A DNA stretch of 64,000 nt from positions 1-64,000 of the forward strand of contig JASANG010003983.1 in the NCBI GenBank assembly GCA_030248215.1, written 5' to 3'. The notes under the pieces were generated by a model, which saw nothing but the letters and a program-made list of their open reading frames with translations, did no database searches and was not told the DNA's origin. Both the position numbers and the translations under genes were made by a program. Shown piece by piece: positions 35,201 to 49,800 of the stretch. The stretch is from Enoplolaimus lenunculus (lineage: Eukaryota; Nematoda; Enoplea; Enoplida; Thoracostomopsidae). Numbering within the stretch: position 1 is the first letter of the stretch; every line of letters begins with the position of its first letter.

Positions 35201-38200
35201 TACCCAGCACAGTTTGAACTTATGTGAACTATGGCACTGTATGTATCCGGCATCAAAAATGCTCAGCTTACGTTTTAATTTACGGGAATTGCATGTGACA
35301 GCGACCGCCCCTGACTAACTAAGAGGGACGGCCAAAAACGTTTAGAGGGGGTCGCTGCCACATGGAATAACCCTAAATTACACTAACTATAAGCGTACCT
35401 ATTTTGTTGCCGGATACGTAAAATGCCATGATTTGTCGTTGCTGCTAGAAAATACTCTAAAAGTTTGCATCGAACGTTTTGCATTTCCAAATATTCTTAA
35501 ACGGTAAACTTTGCAGGACACGGGAAAATGTACCCCTACTCTTCGATCCGCCGCAAGATGAGCTTATGCAAATTCTTTTACAAAAACTCAGCAGAATACC
35601 GTAATCGGCCATTAGGCCAGAGCCTGGGGCCAGAGTTCAGCCCCCAATAAAAATTTTGGACCGCCTCAAAAAGTTCTATAGACTCGCTAACAAGCCGTAT
35701 CAAATTTTTCCATACTCGTACCCCCATCTTAAATTTCTTACCTCGGCTAACATATTAAGCTGGCTACGAGCCTAAATTAACCTAACACAATGAACGCACT
35801 ACTACAACCGGCCATGCCTTACTCGCAGTTGATGACAATACAGGATTAAGAAATACAACCGCAGCTGTTCGCGTTGTAGGCGGTCGAGTGGTCGCTCGAG
35901 TCGCCAGCTGTGTTGTTGCCACAGTTGTCGCGATTGTTGTAGTTGTCGAATTACCACACTGACACGTATTACATTGACTTTGTAGTGCGGCAACAATGCG
36001 ACATTCACTTGGACAAACTAATGCAGGGCAAGTGGCAACTTCAAGCTGTTGTGGTGCAACGGTGGCTGCTAAAAGCGGATCAGTGGCGTAATAAGCGGTT
36101 CACAAATTTTCAAGCAGTTTGAAAGGTGAATTTACTGGTATATCATCACGCATGGCGATTGTATTTAATGTTGTACCACGGCTCACGTACTTACCAGCAG
36201 TGTTACAACCATCGTTGCCTTTGAAATATAACTGTTTGGCATACGGGAAACGCTTAATGCACGCCGCAGCGTGCTTTAAGTAGGCCTCAAGTGCCAAACA
36301 GTTTTACCTCACAGCCGACTGTGGTAAACGAGGCTGGCTCCGGCCCTGCTTCATGTTGTATTTTGTACAGAAGTTGTGCGCGTTAAATTTCGCCGTCTAT
36401 TTTAAAATAAAAAACTTTTCATTATTTAAACGAGCATGTGGTGCCAGGGTCGGAGCAGCCACCACAATACCCCCCATTTGGGGGTCCACCTTAACCGGTT
36501 GAAACAAAAAACGCCAAAGTTTTAGCGTCTAACTCTCGCTCGCGAGTTTGGTAGACCTCCTACCCCTGTCTGCTCCGGCACTAGTGGTGCTAAAAGTCAA
36601 CTAAAACAACCACTGGCATGAACACTCTGATTGGTGATGGAACGTTCGAACGTGCAACTAATCTATTTGTTCGTGGTGTGTAATGCAATAAAAATATAGC
36701 AAATGAAAAACGTAGCTTTGTACAAAATGTTAACCAATCACAGCACAGAATCAACGACGTAGCCATAGTATTTTCTTTGCGAAGAATACATTTTTCTGTT
36801 TTGTACCTCTAGGAATCGTCCAGAAGCTAATTCTAAAGTAGGTTCAAGATGTTTTTCTCTCTAACGATTTTGGAAGTGATATATCCCAACTATCCGTTCC
36901 CTTGATGACACTCACCCACAGAAAAAAATCAAATAACCAATGGCGAATAAGTAATTCAACAGCGTTCATTGCAGTTCGAACAGTATTTAATATTAAATTC
37001 ACCAATCAGAGTGTAGTAGCAAGCTGGCAGATGTTTCTGCTGGTATGTATAGGCGGAGCTAAAAACACTTTGTTGCCAACTGGACAAAAAGGTGTTCGAT
37101 TAGCAGCCCAAAGGGTTCCATTTCATTTTAACAAATCAAAAATGACTCAATTGACGGAGACAGACTCGTGGTAAATCTTTAATGATTTGTCTATACCGAT
37201 ATCATACGGCATTGCAACACATATATTCGACATTAAGAGCTGTTATGTTCAGCACAAATATAGTGCTAGAATTCAGGTACTGTTCGACAATAAAACTAGA
37301 TGCTAAAGTAAACCACGTAGCTTAAAACTACAATTCTAAAAGCTGGGGGAATTAGGCAAAATATGCCAGGATATAAGTATTTATATAAGACGCAATGAAT
37401 AGCGCTTGCTGACGGATCCAAATATGTGGCCACCCAGGCTTAGAACTCTTAACAGCAATCAAAACCAAAATTTTGTGTCATGAATAAGTTCTAAAATTGC
37501 GTTTGGCTTTGTTACACGCTTCGTACACGAACGTTTTCCACTATTATACATCGTTCAACCCGTTCATCAGATATTTCTGGATCCGCCATTGATAATGGGC
37601 TTAGCCTAAAAACTTTCAAAGCTCTGATGCTCGAGGTAAAACCGGTGTGGGTATATTTTACCAAGATATAACAACTCAAGAAAACTACCATCATTATCAC
37701 TGAATATGTCACATTCGCATGTATAACACGATTCTGGACGCTTTTGGACAATAGTGCACGGTGCAGGACACAGTAGCGGAGGACAAACTTGTGGCTGACC
37801 GGCTAATTTGAATAGTGAATTTGCTAAAAACGCACACATGTAAAAGCAAATATAAAAGCAAGCAATGAATCAAAATGCTGGTTATAGTTAAGCAAAATGC
37901 TAGTTTTTAGTTAAAGACAACAGACTACGATATATTCTAGGCAGAGATATTCGCAGAAAATTATTGCAACTCAAGATTATTTACTTTTAGACCGAGTCAA
38001 TGTGGGGGGGCACAAGCCAAATTTGGGGTCCGTGGCGACTCCCGTAACTCTAGGTGTGTGGTTTAGAAAGCTGTACGAATAATAAGCAGAGAATTGAAGA
38101 CACGTAAGACGATAGCTGCGGTTCGTTGAAATTGGTACAAGACATAATTTATTTTAGCAAGTTATTATTCTCAACTGTATGCAGAACACCTTTTGACAGT

Positions 38201-40848
38201 TAGTAGTCGCAATGGTGTGTTATGAGTCGTCGGACAAGAGTATGTAACTGGGCGTAAAATTTGCGCAAACATTCAAATCACGTTGCAGTTGTCATGAGCC
38301 AAAGGCAACGACTCAAAAACACCCATTTCTATATTTAAAAACAACTCAGTTTGGTTAATCGTATTGCACAGGTGACATTGATTTCCCCCATTGTAACAGA
38401 TTAGGCTAAAACACAATACATGCTTGTGCATTTTGTATCACGTGCTTTTTAGTAATTTGCATACTCTTTTCAGTGTAATAGGTATTGAAGCAAGCGAACT
38501 TTGCAAGCTATAAACCCGAAAATTTTACCCAGCAGCTGTATATTTGGAACAAAATGGTAAATTTTTAAGCTTATCTTATAACCAATTGGTCACAAAATTT
38601 ACATGAATTGTTGCTAACTGACGATAAGACGATAAGTGCTACACTCTTTTTAGTGCATGAGCATGTGATTTCACAGTTACACAATAAAAGGTAAAACTTT
38701 AAAAAACAAATCAAAGATTCTTCAATCTCATGTTTTCGAATTCAAATTTTACAACTTAGTTTATAATTGTATTTTCAGCTAAAAAAATCAGTGTCAAAAA
38801 TGATTTTTATAACACAAAATTAAGAAAATTCAGCTTCGAATAAAACTGTTGGTAGGTAGTCTTTTTGAATAGGAGTGGCAATCCAAAAAGTTAGCACATT
38901 TTGGCAATTACTGTTACGTTTCTTCCAGGTTTCAGCATTAAAAAAGGTTGCAAATACTGGTGCAATTTATAAAACACGGTGCTAAATGTTAATAGCACAT
39001 AGATAATCGTGCGAAACAAGCAGATCCTGAAGAGGTCAAGAAAACGGTGCACGTATGTCCGGAAAGGTTAAGCGCTGCTAAGGAGTTTGAGTTGCCTAAG
39101 TATAGCATGCATGTTTACGGTTTTACAAAGCTGAATGCTGTAACGAACTTGGAATGATCTATAATGCGGCGTTAAACATGGCCAGGTTGGATACATATGG
39201 TACACAAAACAAAAACATGATTGTGCATACAAGGGTTGGTTCAATAAACAATAATGTGAGAAATTAAGCCTGCTACTAAACGTAAACCAACCTCTTACTT
39301 AAGTTTTTTCGATTTAACCTAGTCCGTATTTAAAATAATATACCTTCACGCTTAAGTCTGTCTGACTTCAAGTCCTAAATTAAGTTAAATCAATGGTTGG
39401 TTTAAAAATTAATGGGAGCGACTCAAGTTAATGTTTCTGGGACTCTGCAGCAACTGACCTGCAAGTTCACAATCACACGTTAAACATCCGTCTTCTTCCA
39501 GAGGAAACTGTATACATTCAATGGCACATCCGTCAATATTTGGGCACAATGGTTCCGTCGTTGTACCAGTGATGCTATTACTGTTAGTTTTGCCTGAGAA
39601 AATTAAATATAATGCCTGTGTTGAAATTGAGTGAAAGTAATTTAAATTACAGAATAATTGTTGGTTGCAATATAAGTTTCAGTGTAAAGCGCAAATCGTG
39701 CATTTGTGATGCCAGATTAAAGTAGTTTAATCTTGACCAATGTTACTTTGACGGCTGTAACAGCAGTATAAGCGTATTCCTAATCCTAAGCCAAAGCCAA
39801 CGCATCAGCGCAAAGATCAACAGAAGTGTAAGCGTGAACCATAACCTAAGCAAAAAATTCTGGCTAAAGCATAACCTCACTCTACTGCAGGTCTGCGAGA
39901 AACTGGTACGCCCCTCAAAGTAACATGAGCTTTAATCTTTCCTGCACAGAGTATATTATAAGCAACTAATTGCAAACTGTGAACGTGCAATAAATACACA
40001 ATACACCGTGTTTAGGTATTATGCAAAATACAAAATGTCCGCAAGACGTGATAAGCTCAGGATTTCGAGAAAAAGCTTCTATAATTGAACAATGATGGTA
40101 AACGCACCCCAACGGCGCCAGCTACGCTTCTCAAATGAGCACTGAATATCTGTTCATCAGTTTTCTACTACAGCTACGATACTTAGTATGAAGAAAGTTC
40201 AGCTGTATATAGTTGATAATTGTGTTGTGCCGTTTGACCTCTAATTGAGGACTGTAACTATACGGGTGCAATCGCAATTTAGGACCGTAACTAAGGGAGC
40301 AATCGCAGTCGCTGCCCCTCGAATACTGTGATCTTGGACCCCACAATTTTTGAAAGAATTACAAAAATTCAACGTTAAGAAAATTTTTTTGCTATTCTAA
40401 AATCGTTTGCGCTTCGTCGTAGCGATTCCTGGTTGCAGCCAGTTCGATTTGTGTCCCATATTAATTTAACTAAAATCCATATAAGCAAGTTGAATTCCAT
40501 AATTTGGAAATTTGCGACGCATATTTTGTTCAACGAAAACTGCTCCGAATGCAAACAATACTCTGTTTAAAATGTAAGCCCAAGCAATACTGCAAAAATT
40601 GCTGCATCGTTCTACAAGCTTGAGGTCCAGTAATGGACTACAGCGTAGCAATCGTAATAGGAACAAAAATAAACCCAGAACCAGGTTGAGTGAAGCGTCA
40701 GCGGTTTGTGAAAGTAAATTCCAATGTGATTTGTTAGCGAAAAGTTGCAGGTTTTAAAGCAATGGAAATTTATCTTGTTTTTGATTGGAGTATTTAGATT
40801 TCTGACTCAAGCTAATTTAGCGGAAGTTTTGCCATTAACACGAAGCTA

Positions 40849-40891
<43 letters not shown>

Positions 40892-43800
40892 ACAAATAAA
40901 TAAATAAATAAATATAAATATATACATATATATACATATATACATTTATATATACATATTTAAACTAGGTTTGCCACTTGCCAGAAAAGGAACAAATGCA
41001 AGCATAAAAAGCTTTTCCTAAGTTTGTAATTCTAACAATTCTGCTTACGGAATGCAACGATTAGATATCCCCAAGTGAAACGCACTGCTTCTAAAAAATT
41101 TTAAGCGGAAAATTGTGCCGTGTGGTATTAAGGCGTATTTCTAATTTTACTCAGTGCGCTAGTCCTTGTTCCCAATATATAAAGTGCGTGACTTGCTGCC
41201 GTTAGTCGATATTCCAGTCCATAGTCGATTAGTTAACGTATCATTATAGTATCATGCAAAAAAGAGCATCAAGCTCGCAAAACGCATATCACTTCATCAG
41301 TGCGCATGTAAGCCTCTGAGACATGAAAAAACTGTGCTATAACTATAGCTTACTATCTGGCTTCGCAAGCGGTACATTGCGACACGCACAGGTCTGACAG
41401 CCATCAAGTGCAGTAATTACCACACACATTCGTTCGTCGCACGAAACTGCAGGACAAATCACACCATCAATACGTCTCCGTTTGCCATCTTCTGTATTGG
41501 ACTGATTTTTTGAATCGTTCAAACTTGTCTTAGATTTTCCCCCACCATGTTTACTGCTGGCAATAGACCGTTGAATCAATTGTTGATGTTTCTTCGCGCG
41601 AATCAGCGCGAGCTTTTTCTTCAACGCAACGATATTTTGTCGATTCAAAAGGTCTTGTTCAGCTGCGCTAAGCTGGCTTGAAGACTCATCTGGCAATATG
41701 GTGGGACCGTGAGTGTTGCCGCCATGAGCCGCAGGCGATCCAAGTCGAGTAGAACGAAGCAATTGAGAAAATTCGCCATGAGAGTCCCTGTTGGCGAGCG
41801 CAGGGCACGAACAAATTTCGCAATCAGGTAAACTTTTTACCGAAGTACAACGTGCGTTCATTAGTCGACAATTCACTTTAGGACAAATTTTCAACTCAAC
41901 ACTTTTTTGATCGAGATCTCGTTGATTTGAATCGCCATCCTCGCTTGATTCAATTGCAATTGCTCCATCCCCAGTTGCTCGAGTGCGATGCAGTCCTGGA
42001 GGCGCCCGGGTACCTCCGCTCAACGGCGGCAACAGCTCAAATTCGCCGCGCAGATCGGCAAATCCGGCCGTTTGAAGGCCGGACAGCAGCTCTTCAGCGG
42101 AACCTTCATCGCCGTCTTTGAAATAAATACTAGGACAAGCGCAAACTTGACACTTATTTAAAGATGTTACTGTAATGCAAGAACGATGCATAAACGAACA
42201 GTCTATTGGAGGACACACTTGGACTGAATGCATTGTGTGTTCATGGGAGTGAAATTCGCTGTCGATCAATGGTGGCACACGGTCGTTTGGAGAGCTTAAC
42301 GGTTTTGGTGGTGATTGTGTTGCGGGGGTCTCTGAAATAAAAGTTTGACCACTAAACAGGTTCGCAGCCAGTTTAATATGCTACGGAGGGTCAAAACACT
42401 TTTAACAGGGCATGCTGTTGATTTCACAAAATTTACAGGTTGTCTAAAACGTTTTCAGACGGGCAAAATTGTTGTTGTAAAGGCCTGAGCCCCCTCACTC
42501 CCCCCCTCCTATAGCTACGGGGCCGCATCTAAACCGATTCGGCTCTTGCTTACAAGGACATGTTAAATAAAAATATGGATAGCGAAAGCACGTTTATCGT
42601 TGAACCTATAGGTTTATTAGGAAAGTAAACACTAGAAAAATTTTATTGAATATGAAACTTTAAACGAAAAACACAAAGTCATTGAGCAAAAACTGATCGC
42701 TAAAGTTTGTGCTGAAGCTGAAGGTTTCCTTTAATCGCATCACACCAACCTGCGCTAAAATTGCTTTTTTCTTGCCAACAAAACATCCTTAATCAATTGA
42801 TAACAAACATTTGCTTCAAAGTTGCTATTTCTGAGCTCGTGGATAGGAATTATTTTTAGGGCTTGTTTGTGAAAATAGAGCATAAATCAGTTTCAAATAC
42901 TACAGGCAAAAACAGCAATAACTAATATGCTTATAAAGATACACAAACCGTAAGTTCAGAACCAATTTCTACAGTAGAACTCCAACAAGGCTGGAGACTT
43001 CAAAAATAGCGAAACTTAGAGTAACATTAGACAAAAAGTTTAAAGCTGTATCATTTTGGTTCAAATATTATAATAAACAGAAAAAGTACAGAACTTACTC
43101 TTTCTCTCGGTTCGCCTCGCCGACCCACGACCGCGTGCCTTCGGAGCTTCCGTGGAGTCAGCTGTGCCGATCGGATTTCGAGTTACCCACAACGGACACG
43201 CACAAGTTGGACAACCATCTGCACGTGTAATTTCAATACATGTCACACTTAACGACGCACAATCAATAGGTTCACATGACGGATTCAGGCTGTGAACACC
43301 TCTTCCGGTGGCTTTACCGTGCATGGCTTTCTCGATGCTTCGTTCAAGACTTTTACTTCTCCACGCATCTGCTAATTGATCACTAACAGCCCTGTGGGCT
43401 AAATTTTGACTTGTTTCAAACCTTTCTGTCAACGATTCTTTTTCAGTTCCAAATCCAGATATGACGTCATCGTCTGTTGCCAACGAAAGTGCACCAATTC
43501 TTGCTCGCCCAGATAGGGATTTTGAAAATGATCCTAGACCTTTGTCGCTTAACGATTCTTGTTCGCTTACCTTTTCCAGTGTTCTTACTACATCATGGTT
43601 TACGTTAGCTTCTTGCGCTTCTTGTGGCTTTTGTTGTTGTTGTTGTTGTTGTTGTTGGCGTTGAAGTTCAGCAGACATCGGACCTTTAGCAATAATCCGG
43701 CCTGCAGAAAATGGAACCTGGGCGGCCGATAAATCTTCCGTTGATAACATATGAAGCTCTTTTGCGCGCGCCGATTTTGGTGCCAAATTTAGCAGCCCAT

Positions 43801-46800
43801 TCCGTCGGGATTGGCCAATTGCATTCCAGTCGGGTACTGATAAAATTGCAGGAGACAGATCACTTTTCGCAACGAGAGACTGTGATTCTTTGGCTTGTCG
43901 TTGTACATCGGCATCTCGGCTGGCTTCACTTGGTGATTGTATGACTAAATCATAAACAAAATTCATATGTTCATAAGCAATTTTAGCGCATTAATAATGT
44001 GCGTTAAGCGTGCGCTATTCATGCAAAAAAAGCTGCAGGCGACACTGTTCTTCATATAAAAGTTTGTTAGGCATTTGTTTATTTTCGTCCACAAAGATAC
44101 CTTTCCGCACATAATGGCTGAATTAATTAAATTGGTTGATGCTTGCACTTAATAGTTTAGCCTAAGCCTAAGGTTCAGCTTATACTTAATAAAATTATAA
44201 AATATTGCGTAAGGGATAAACTTCTGCTTTCGATTAAATTAACATTAGTGTGTCGAGATAACGGGAAAGTAAACAAGTACCTTTTGTTACGTACGGCGTT
44301 AAAAAGCTGTTCTGCCAAATATAAGATATCTGCGCTCCTTTAATTTGTTCAGCAAATTTTTACACCAATTTCTCAAATGTGGTCAAAATTCAACGAAATA
44401 AACTTTGAAATGACCGCAATGTTTTTAGTTTTTTGCTTATTGCAAGCTGAACGCGAGAGCGCAAATTACTGTTACTGGCGAAATTCGATCAAGTTCCAAA
44501 AATTTAAATACGGCCTTAATAATACTTTACAATAGGCGTATATCTAATTCAAGCGTTTAGAAATGATTATTCTAGCGCTACTGGCATATATTTGCATAGA
44601 GAACCATGCCAAGGGCAACATCGCGAAGCAAAGCAACATACAAATAATATCGCAAAATCATCTGCATATTGCAGCCACACTGTCGTGTGCATGACATATA
44701 CCATTTTCACATACATTTTACACATGGTGAAATTAATGACAGGCTGCAATCTTAAGGCCATAAAGCTTTGAGTACCAAGGTTTGCGTTTTGATTTAAACT
44801 TAGCCTATAGGAAGACTTGTTTAATTTTGCACATTTCATGATTTGTCATGCATGCTTCAACTAACAGCTAACTTTGTTTCGTAGATTCTCCAAAACGTAT
44901 TGGAAATTACAATGAAATGTATCATTGTTGTTTTGGTATAAAGAACAATACCCTCCCATATTTCAGTTTTTGCTACAACTAAAAATTTTAGCAAATAGTT
45001 CCAAATTTTGCATATTTCATGATTTGTTATGCATGATTCAACTAACAGCTACCTTTGTTTCGTAGATCCTCCAAAACCTATTGGAAATTGCAATAAAATG
45101 CATCATTGTAGTTTTGGTATATTTCAGTTTTTGCTACAACTAAAAGTTTTAGCAAATAGTTCCAAATTTTGCACATTTCATGATTTGTCATGCAGTACTG
45201 CTTCAACTAACAGCTAACTTTGTTTCGTAGATCTTCCAAAACCTATTGCAAATTACAATAAAATGTATCATCATTGTTTTGGCATAAAGAACATTACCCG
45301 GCCCCCTCCCCATATTTCAGTTTTTGGTACAATTAAAATTTTAGCAACTTGTGCTCATTTTTGACAACCACACCTTACTTTTCGGATGATGAGGCATTAT
45401 TGAATGAGCATATTTCCTTTCGATTGGACAACCGCACGTCACACAACCGTCTGCTTTAGTTATTTCTTCACACACCGGGTCTATTAGTGATTTACAGTCA
45501 AGTTTGCCAGGACAAATTGTTGGCTGCCGCTTCATTTCTAACGATTTCAAAGATAGAAGCGACAAAATCATATATGGTGTTGCAACGTACATTATCTGAA
45601 TTTTTTTGGTATTTTTGAATCAAATGTCTCCACAAATAGTGTATCTTGTGCTTTTTGGCTATTTCTTATTCTCTCTGCGTTGGAGTTGATTAATATGTAC
45701 GATGATTTAAATTGGTTATTACTTGGCCAATCGGTTACGATACGCAAAAATACCCTAAGGTTCCATTTCTGAACAACTAAAAATAAAAAATTAATTAAGT
45801 AGACTGTATTTAAAAAACTATTCGGTTTTAACTAATCAGGGATTAATTTAGCAGCATGTCAAGTTTTACCTAACTTTTACACACTGATTTTATTACCTTT
45901 TGTGCTCAAAATTCTGATTTTGCTAAACGTTCAGAAACTATCTACCTTCAATTAAGCACAGCTGTGAGAATTAGGCTAAGGTACTGTTGTCCGTTTAGAG
46001 GCATTGGCTTAGCTTAACTCGACTTAGTCACCCTGAAAATGACACTAATCAAGACTGATAGAGCTATACCGTGAGGATAAACTTTCATATACTCAAATTC
46101 AAAATTTCATGAGCACTCGTCACTTAGCTAATCCCAACCAACGCATGCTAGATATTTAAACCTCTATAAAAACGACTAAAATAAACACACGAATTTACTT
46201 ATTGGCCGCTCGTCAAATCGTCTAGTACTTGAGCCTATTTTATCAAGAATTGCCTCAAAGAAACACATTCAAATATGTCAAGGGTCATCTTTTTGATAAC
46301 AGTATGAATAACGGTGGAGGGCAACAAGAGCCTGTATTCAGTGTGCGAAATGCAATTATCCTTTTACCTCTGTGTGTTTTAAAATGGCGATATTATGTGA
46401 TGACAAAACTGTCTTTAAGAACATTTTTTTGAAAGATAAAGATTGTGTTTTGAATAATTTTTGACAAAATATCGAAGATTTTTTGCGAATTTTCATTCTT
46501 TTTATTCAAAATCAGTTGTATCGCTTAGGGACGTTGCGTACTATGAGCGTATATATTTAAGACCTTGAAAGGGACCAGATTTGGTGTTACGGCAGGTCAT
46601 GCTTAGCATCAGGAATGCCAACAGCTCACTGATTGCTATATTGCTAAAACCATAACAGTTTAAATATAACCTACTATTGCCTAAAGAAACGACACCGATT
46701 TTTTGTAGACCAATGAAAGATAACGAGCCTTATTACTTTGGATTCTCAAAGTTTAAAAAATATTTGTAAATCATGACAACGTTGGCTCATGTTTACTTTT

Positions 46801-49800
46801 AAAACAGTCTTGGTTTCTGATGGGTCTCTAAAAGACTATGTTTAGATTCTAAACTACATTTTTAGGCTTAGGCTTAGAAATACACTTTTTTCAACGCTTA
46901 CCCTTACGCTTACGAATATGATAATGTTCTGTTACGGCCCTAAAACTAACATTGGCCACAAAAAACATATGGTCTGGTCTCACATAAGCATTTCATTTAT
47001 AACATGAATCATGCATCCTAATTTTCAAACTCTTATTTGAAACGGTTCCGATAACTTTTCTCAAGTCAACGAACAAGTAATCTACGAAATTAAAACTCCA
47101 GTTAATATTTCAATCAAGCGAGCTCTAATTTCACTGAAGCGCAACTGGCGGTACTCAGTTCAACTTTAATCCTAAGCGAACACAAATATAAGCGTGCAAT
47201 ACGAAAATTATTCGAATACAAGCAAGCTAAACCAGTAAGCAAAGCGAGCATAGTTCGTTGCAAATGCACAATTAACTATTTGGACGGCCAAATACAGTGG
47301 CGGATCCAGAAATTTTTGACGGAGAATATCGTGCGATATCAAAACGTAAAGAGCTCGCAAGCGAGAAGCAAACTGCAATTTTATTACTAAATTTAAACAC
47401 AAAACTTTGGTTTTGGCTCCTGTTTGGGGGCCAAGCACTAGGTGCCCTCATTGTATCCGACAGAGCAACACCACCTTAAGCATAGCAGATGCTAGAAGTG
47501 CAAGCGTGTGCAATTTTTACTATACATCTATTTTGTCCTCGTTCTTTGAATTTAAGCATTAATTGCTTTATTTTGAATAACCCGCGTTCACTGAAGCCAG
47601 CATCACACAACCATTACCTTCTACGCCTGTGGTAACTATCGAGCAATCATCTCTCACTGACCGCAAGACCACAAACTCAACCATCGAGTCGTTGTTTTTG
47701 TTTGCTGTTTCAACTTGCAACAACAAACGACTGTTCCTAAAGTCGCAAACCTGAAAATCAACTGAAAAAATAGGAAATCAATTTCTATTCAATTTAACTC
47801 AACTTACTCGACCGACCAGGAACACTAACTCCGGATGGACAAGCACAGGTCTGACAACCGTCTGATCGCGTAATTTGAATGCAACTGGGGTGAAGCGTAG
47901 TACAGTTTACCGGAATACAGCCTCGTTTTCCAGGGTTTTCTGTAAAACATTGCAATGAATATTTGGGCTTTAGTTGCACGATAATTGCTAGAATACAGTA
48001 TTATAAAATTATTTGTTGTGCAAAATGACAACAAAATAATTAAAAAGTTAAAACCCGTGGTCAATGTATGAAACAGGGCCGTAACGGTAGTAGAAGCATT
48101 TTCCTGAGCCTAAGACTGAGCCTAAATCTAAGCCTAAGCGTAAGAATGAGTTTATACGTATGCCTACATCTTAGCAGCAGAATTGTCTAAAGCTTAAGTT
48201 TATTGCAATCTCAGTGAAAAACGCTCCGCCACTGATCTTTCAATGGGCTAAAATCGGTTAGCTGACAGTTGCATAAACATTAATTTAGACAGCTTTAGAA
48301 CTTGCGTCAAAAATGTTATTTCTGCAATGTTGCGTTTTGCACGTACAGTTACGTCTATTCAGAAACATGTGGCATCAACATTGTTTGAAAAAGATCCAAG
48401 TTAATTAAATCAATAAACTTACTAAGTACACCAGTGCATCTGGTTTCACAACTCGCTTTTGACGGGAAATTGTTGCCATTGCCTTCGCAACCTGAATTTT
48501 GCAAATAAACATTACGTACAAACACTAGCGGATCCAGAGGGGGGCGCACGCCCTCAACAGTAATTTTTTGTGATAAAATGTTAAGGTCCGTACCTTACAA
48601 CTTTTCCTCGCAGAGAAATTTTTGTCAAAAAATACAAGTTTCTCTCAGAATATTTTGTGATAATTGTAACCTTAGAATTTTTCACCAGCAGAAAATTATC
48701 TGGCGATACAATGATAAGGTCGCTACCTTACAATTTTTGCGATTCATAACATTTGCCAGCATTTTTTTCAGTATGAAAATTTTTTTGCCAAAATACTTCC
48801 CTCAGAATCTTTTGTTATAAATTTGTAAGGCCCCCCTATCTTACAATTTTCACCAGCAGGAAATTATTTGGTGATATAATGATAAGGTCCCTATCTTACA
48901 ATTTTTGCGATTCGTAACATTTGCCAGCCAGCCCGCCCCGTCAGAAATTTTTAGACCGTCTCTGCCTACAAACCGTTAGATTGTTCGTTACTTAATAATT
49001 TTCTCAACCAAGACTTCAAATAATTAAGGTTAACATATATAAATTTAAATTAACTTCATTAATTTTATTACCAAATGCGAACGATAACTGGTTTACTCGT
49101 TACTATCCTAATGGAGGTAAACTAAATGAGGACCAAGAACTAAGGACGGTGCTATACGTCTGATGGCGTCCGGCGCCGTCCGTCATCGGCCGGCGCCTTC
49201 GGTAACCATACGGTATCGTACGTGAGTAATTCACGCATAGTGCCGCACCGTGACGAACGATGACGGACAGGCTAAAGCCAAAAGTCAACGAAATTTACCG
49301 GAACCGGAGCCAAAATCCAACCAAGAGATAAAGCAAAATAAGGCAACATCAATAATTTTGAATTTGCTTTTAAAATTCACCGAAAGGAATAAATTTTAAA
49401 CGATGATCTCACAATGCTGAGACTGCTGGAACGTTTTGGAAAAATTAACTGGAGCCTTAGCACAAGGTCTGCTCACGGACCCGAAGGCGCTGCTTCTGAG
49501 GTAAACATTGTTCACTCATTTATCTCATGCAACAAATTTATATGTATTGCGTAGTGCAAACGATGAAAAATATAAAACAAAATCAGAAATATTAAACTGA
49601 ATGTGTCACAAATCAATAAATACCTCCATAAAAGAATTTGATGCATTTCTTTGCGTCAATATCATAGTACCATCGTTCGAATGATCGTAAACATGGTCCA
49701 GGATCTTTACTCATTTGGCATAAATCTTCGACGGTATCTATAAAATTTAAAATTAATTTAGCTGTACAAAAGTCTGCGGTTAGCTTTTACGTTCAATTCT

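Noticed and set aside
36100-36297. 65-codon minus frame ending in a good donor (CTG|GTAAGT), candidate matrix exon
   Set aside because: No suitable acceptor gives the required phase, it lacks the module cysteine pattern, and exons 18 and 19 already join in phase without it.
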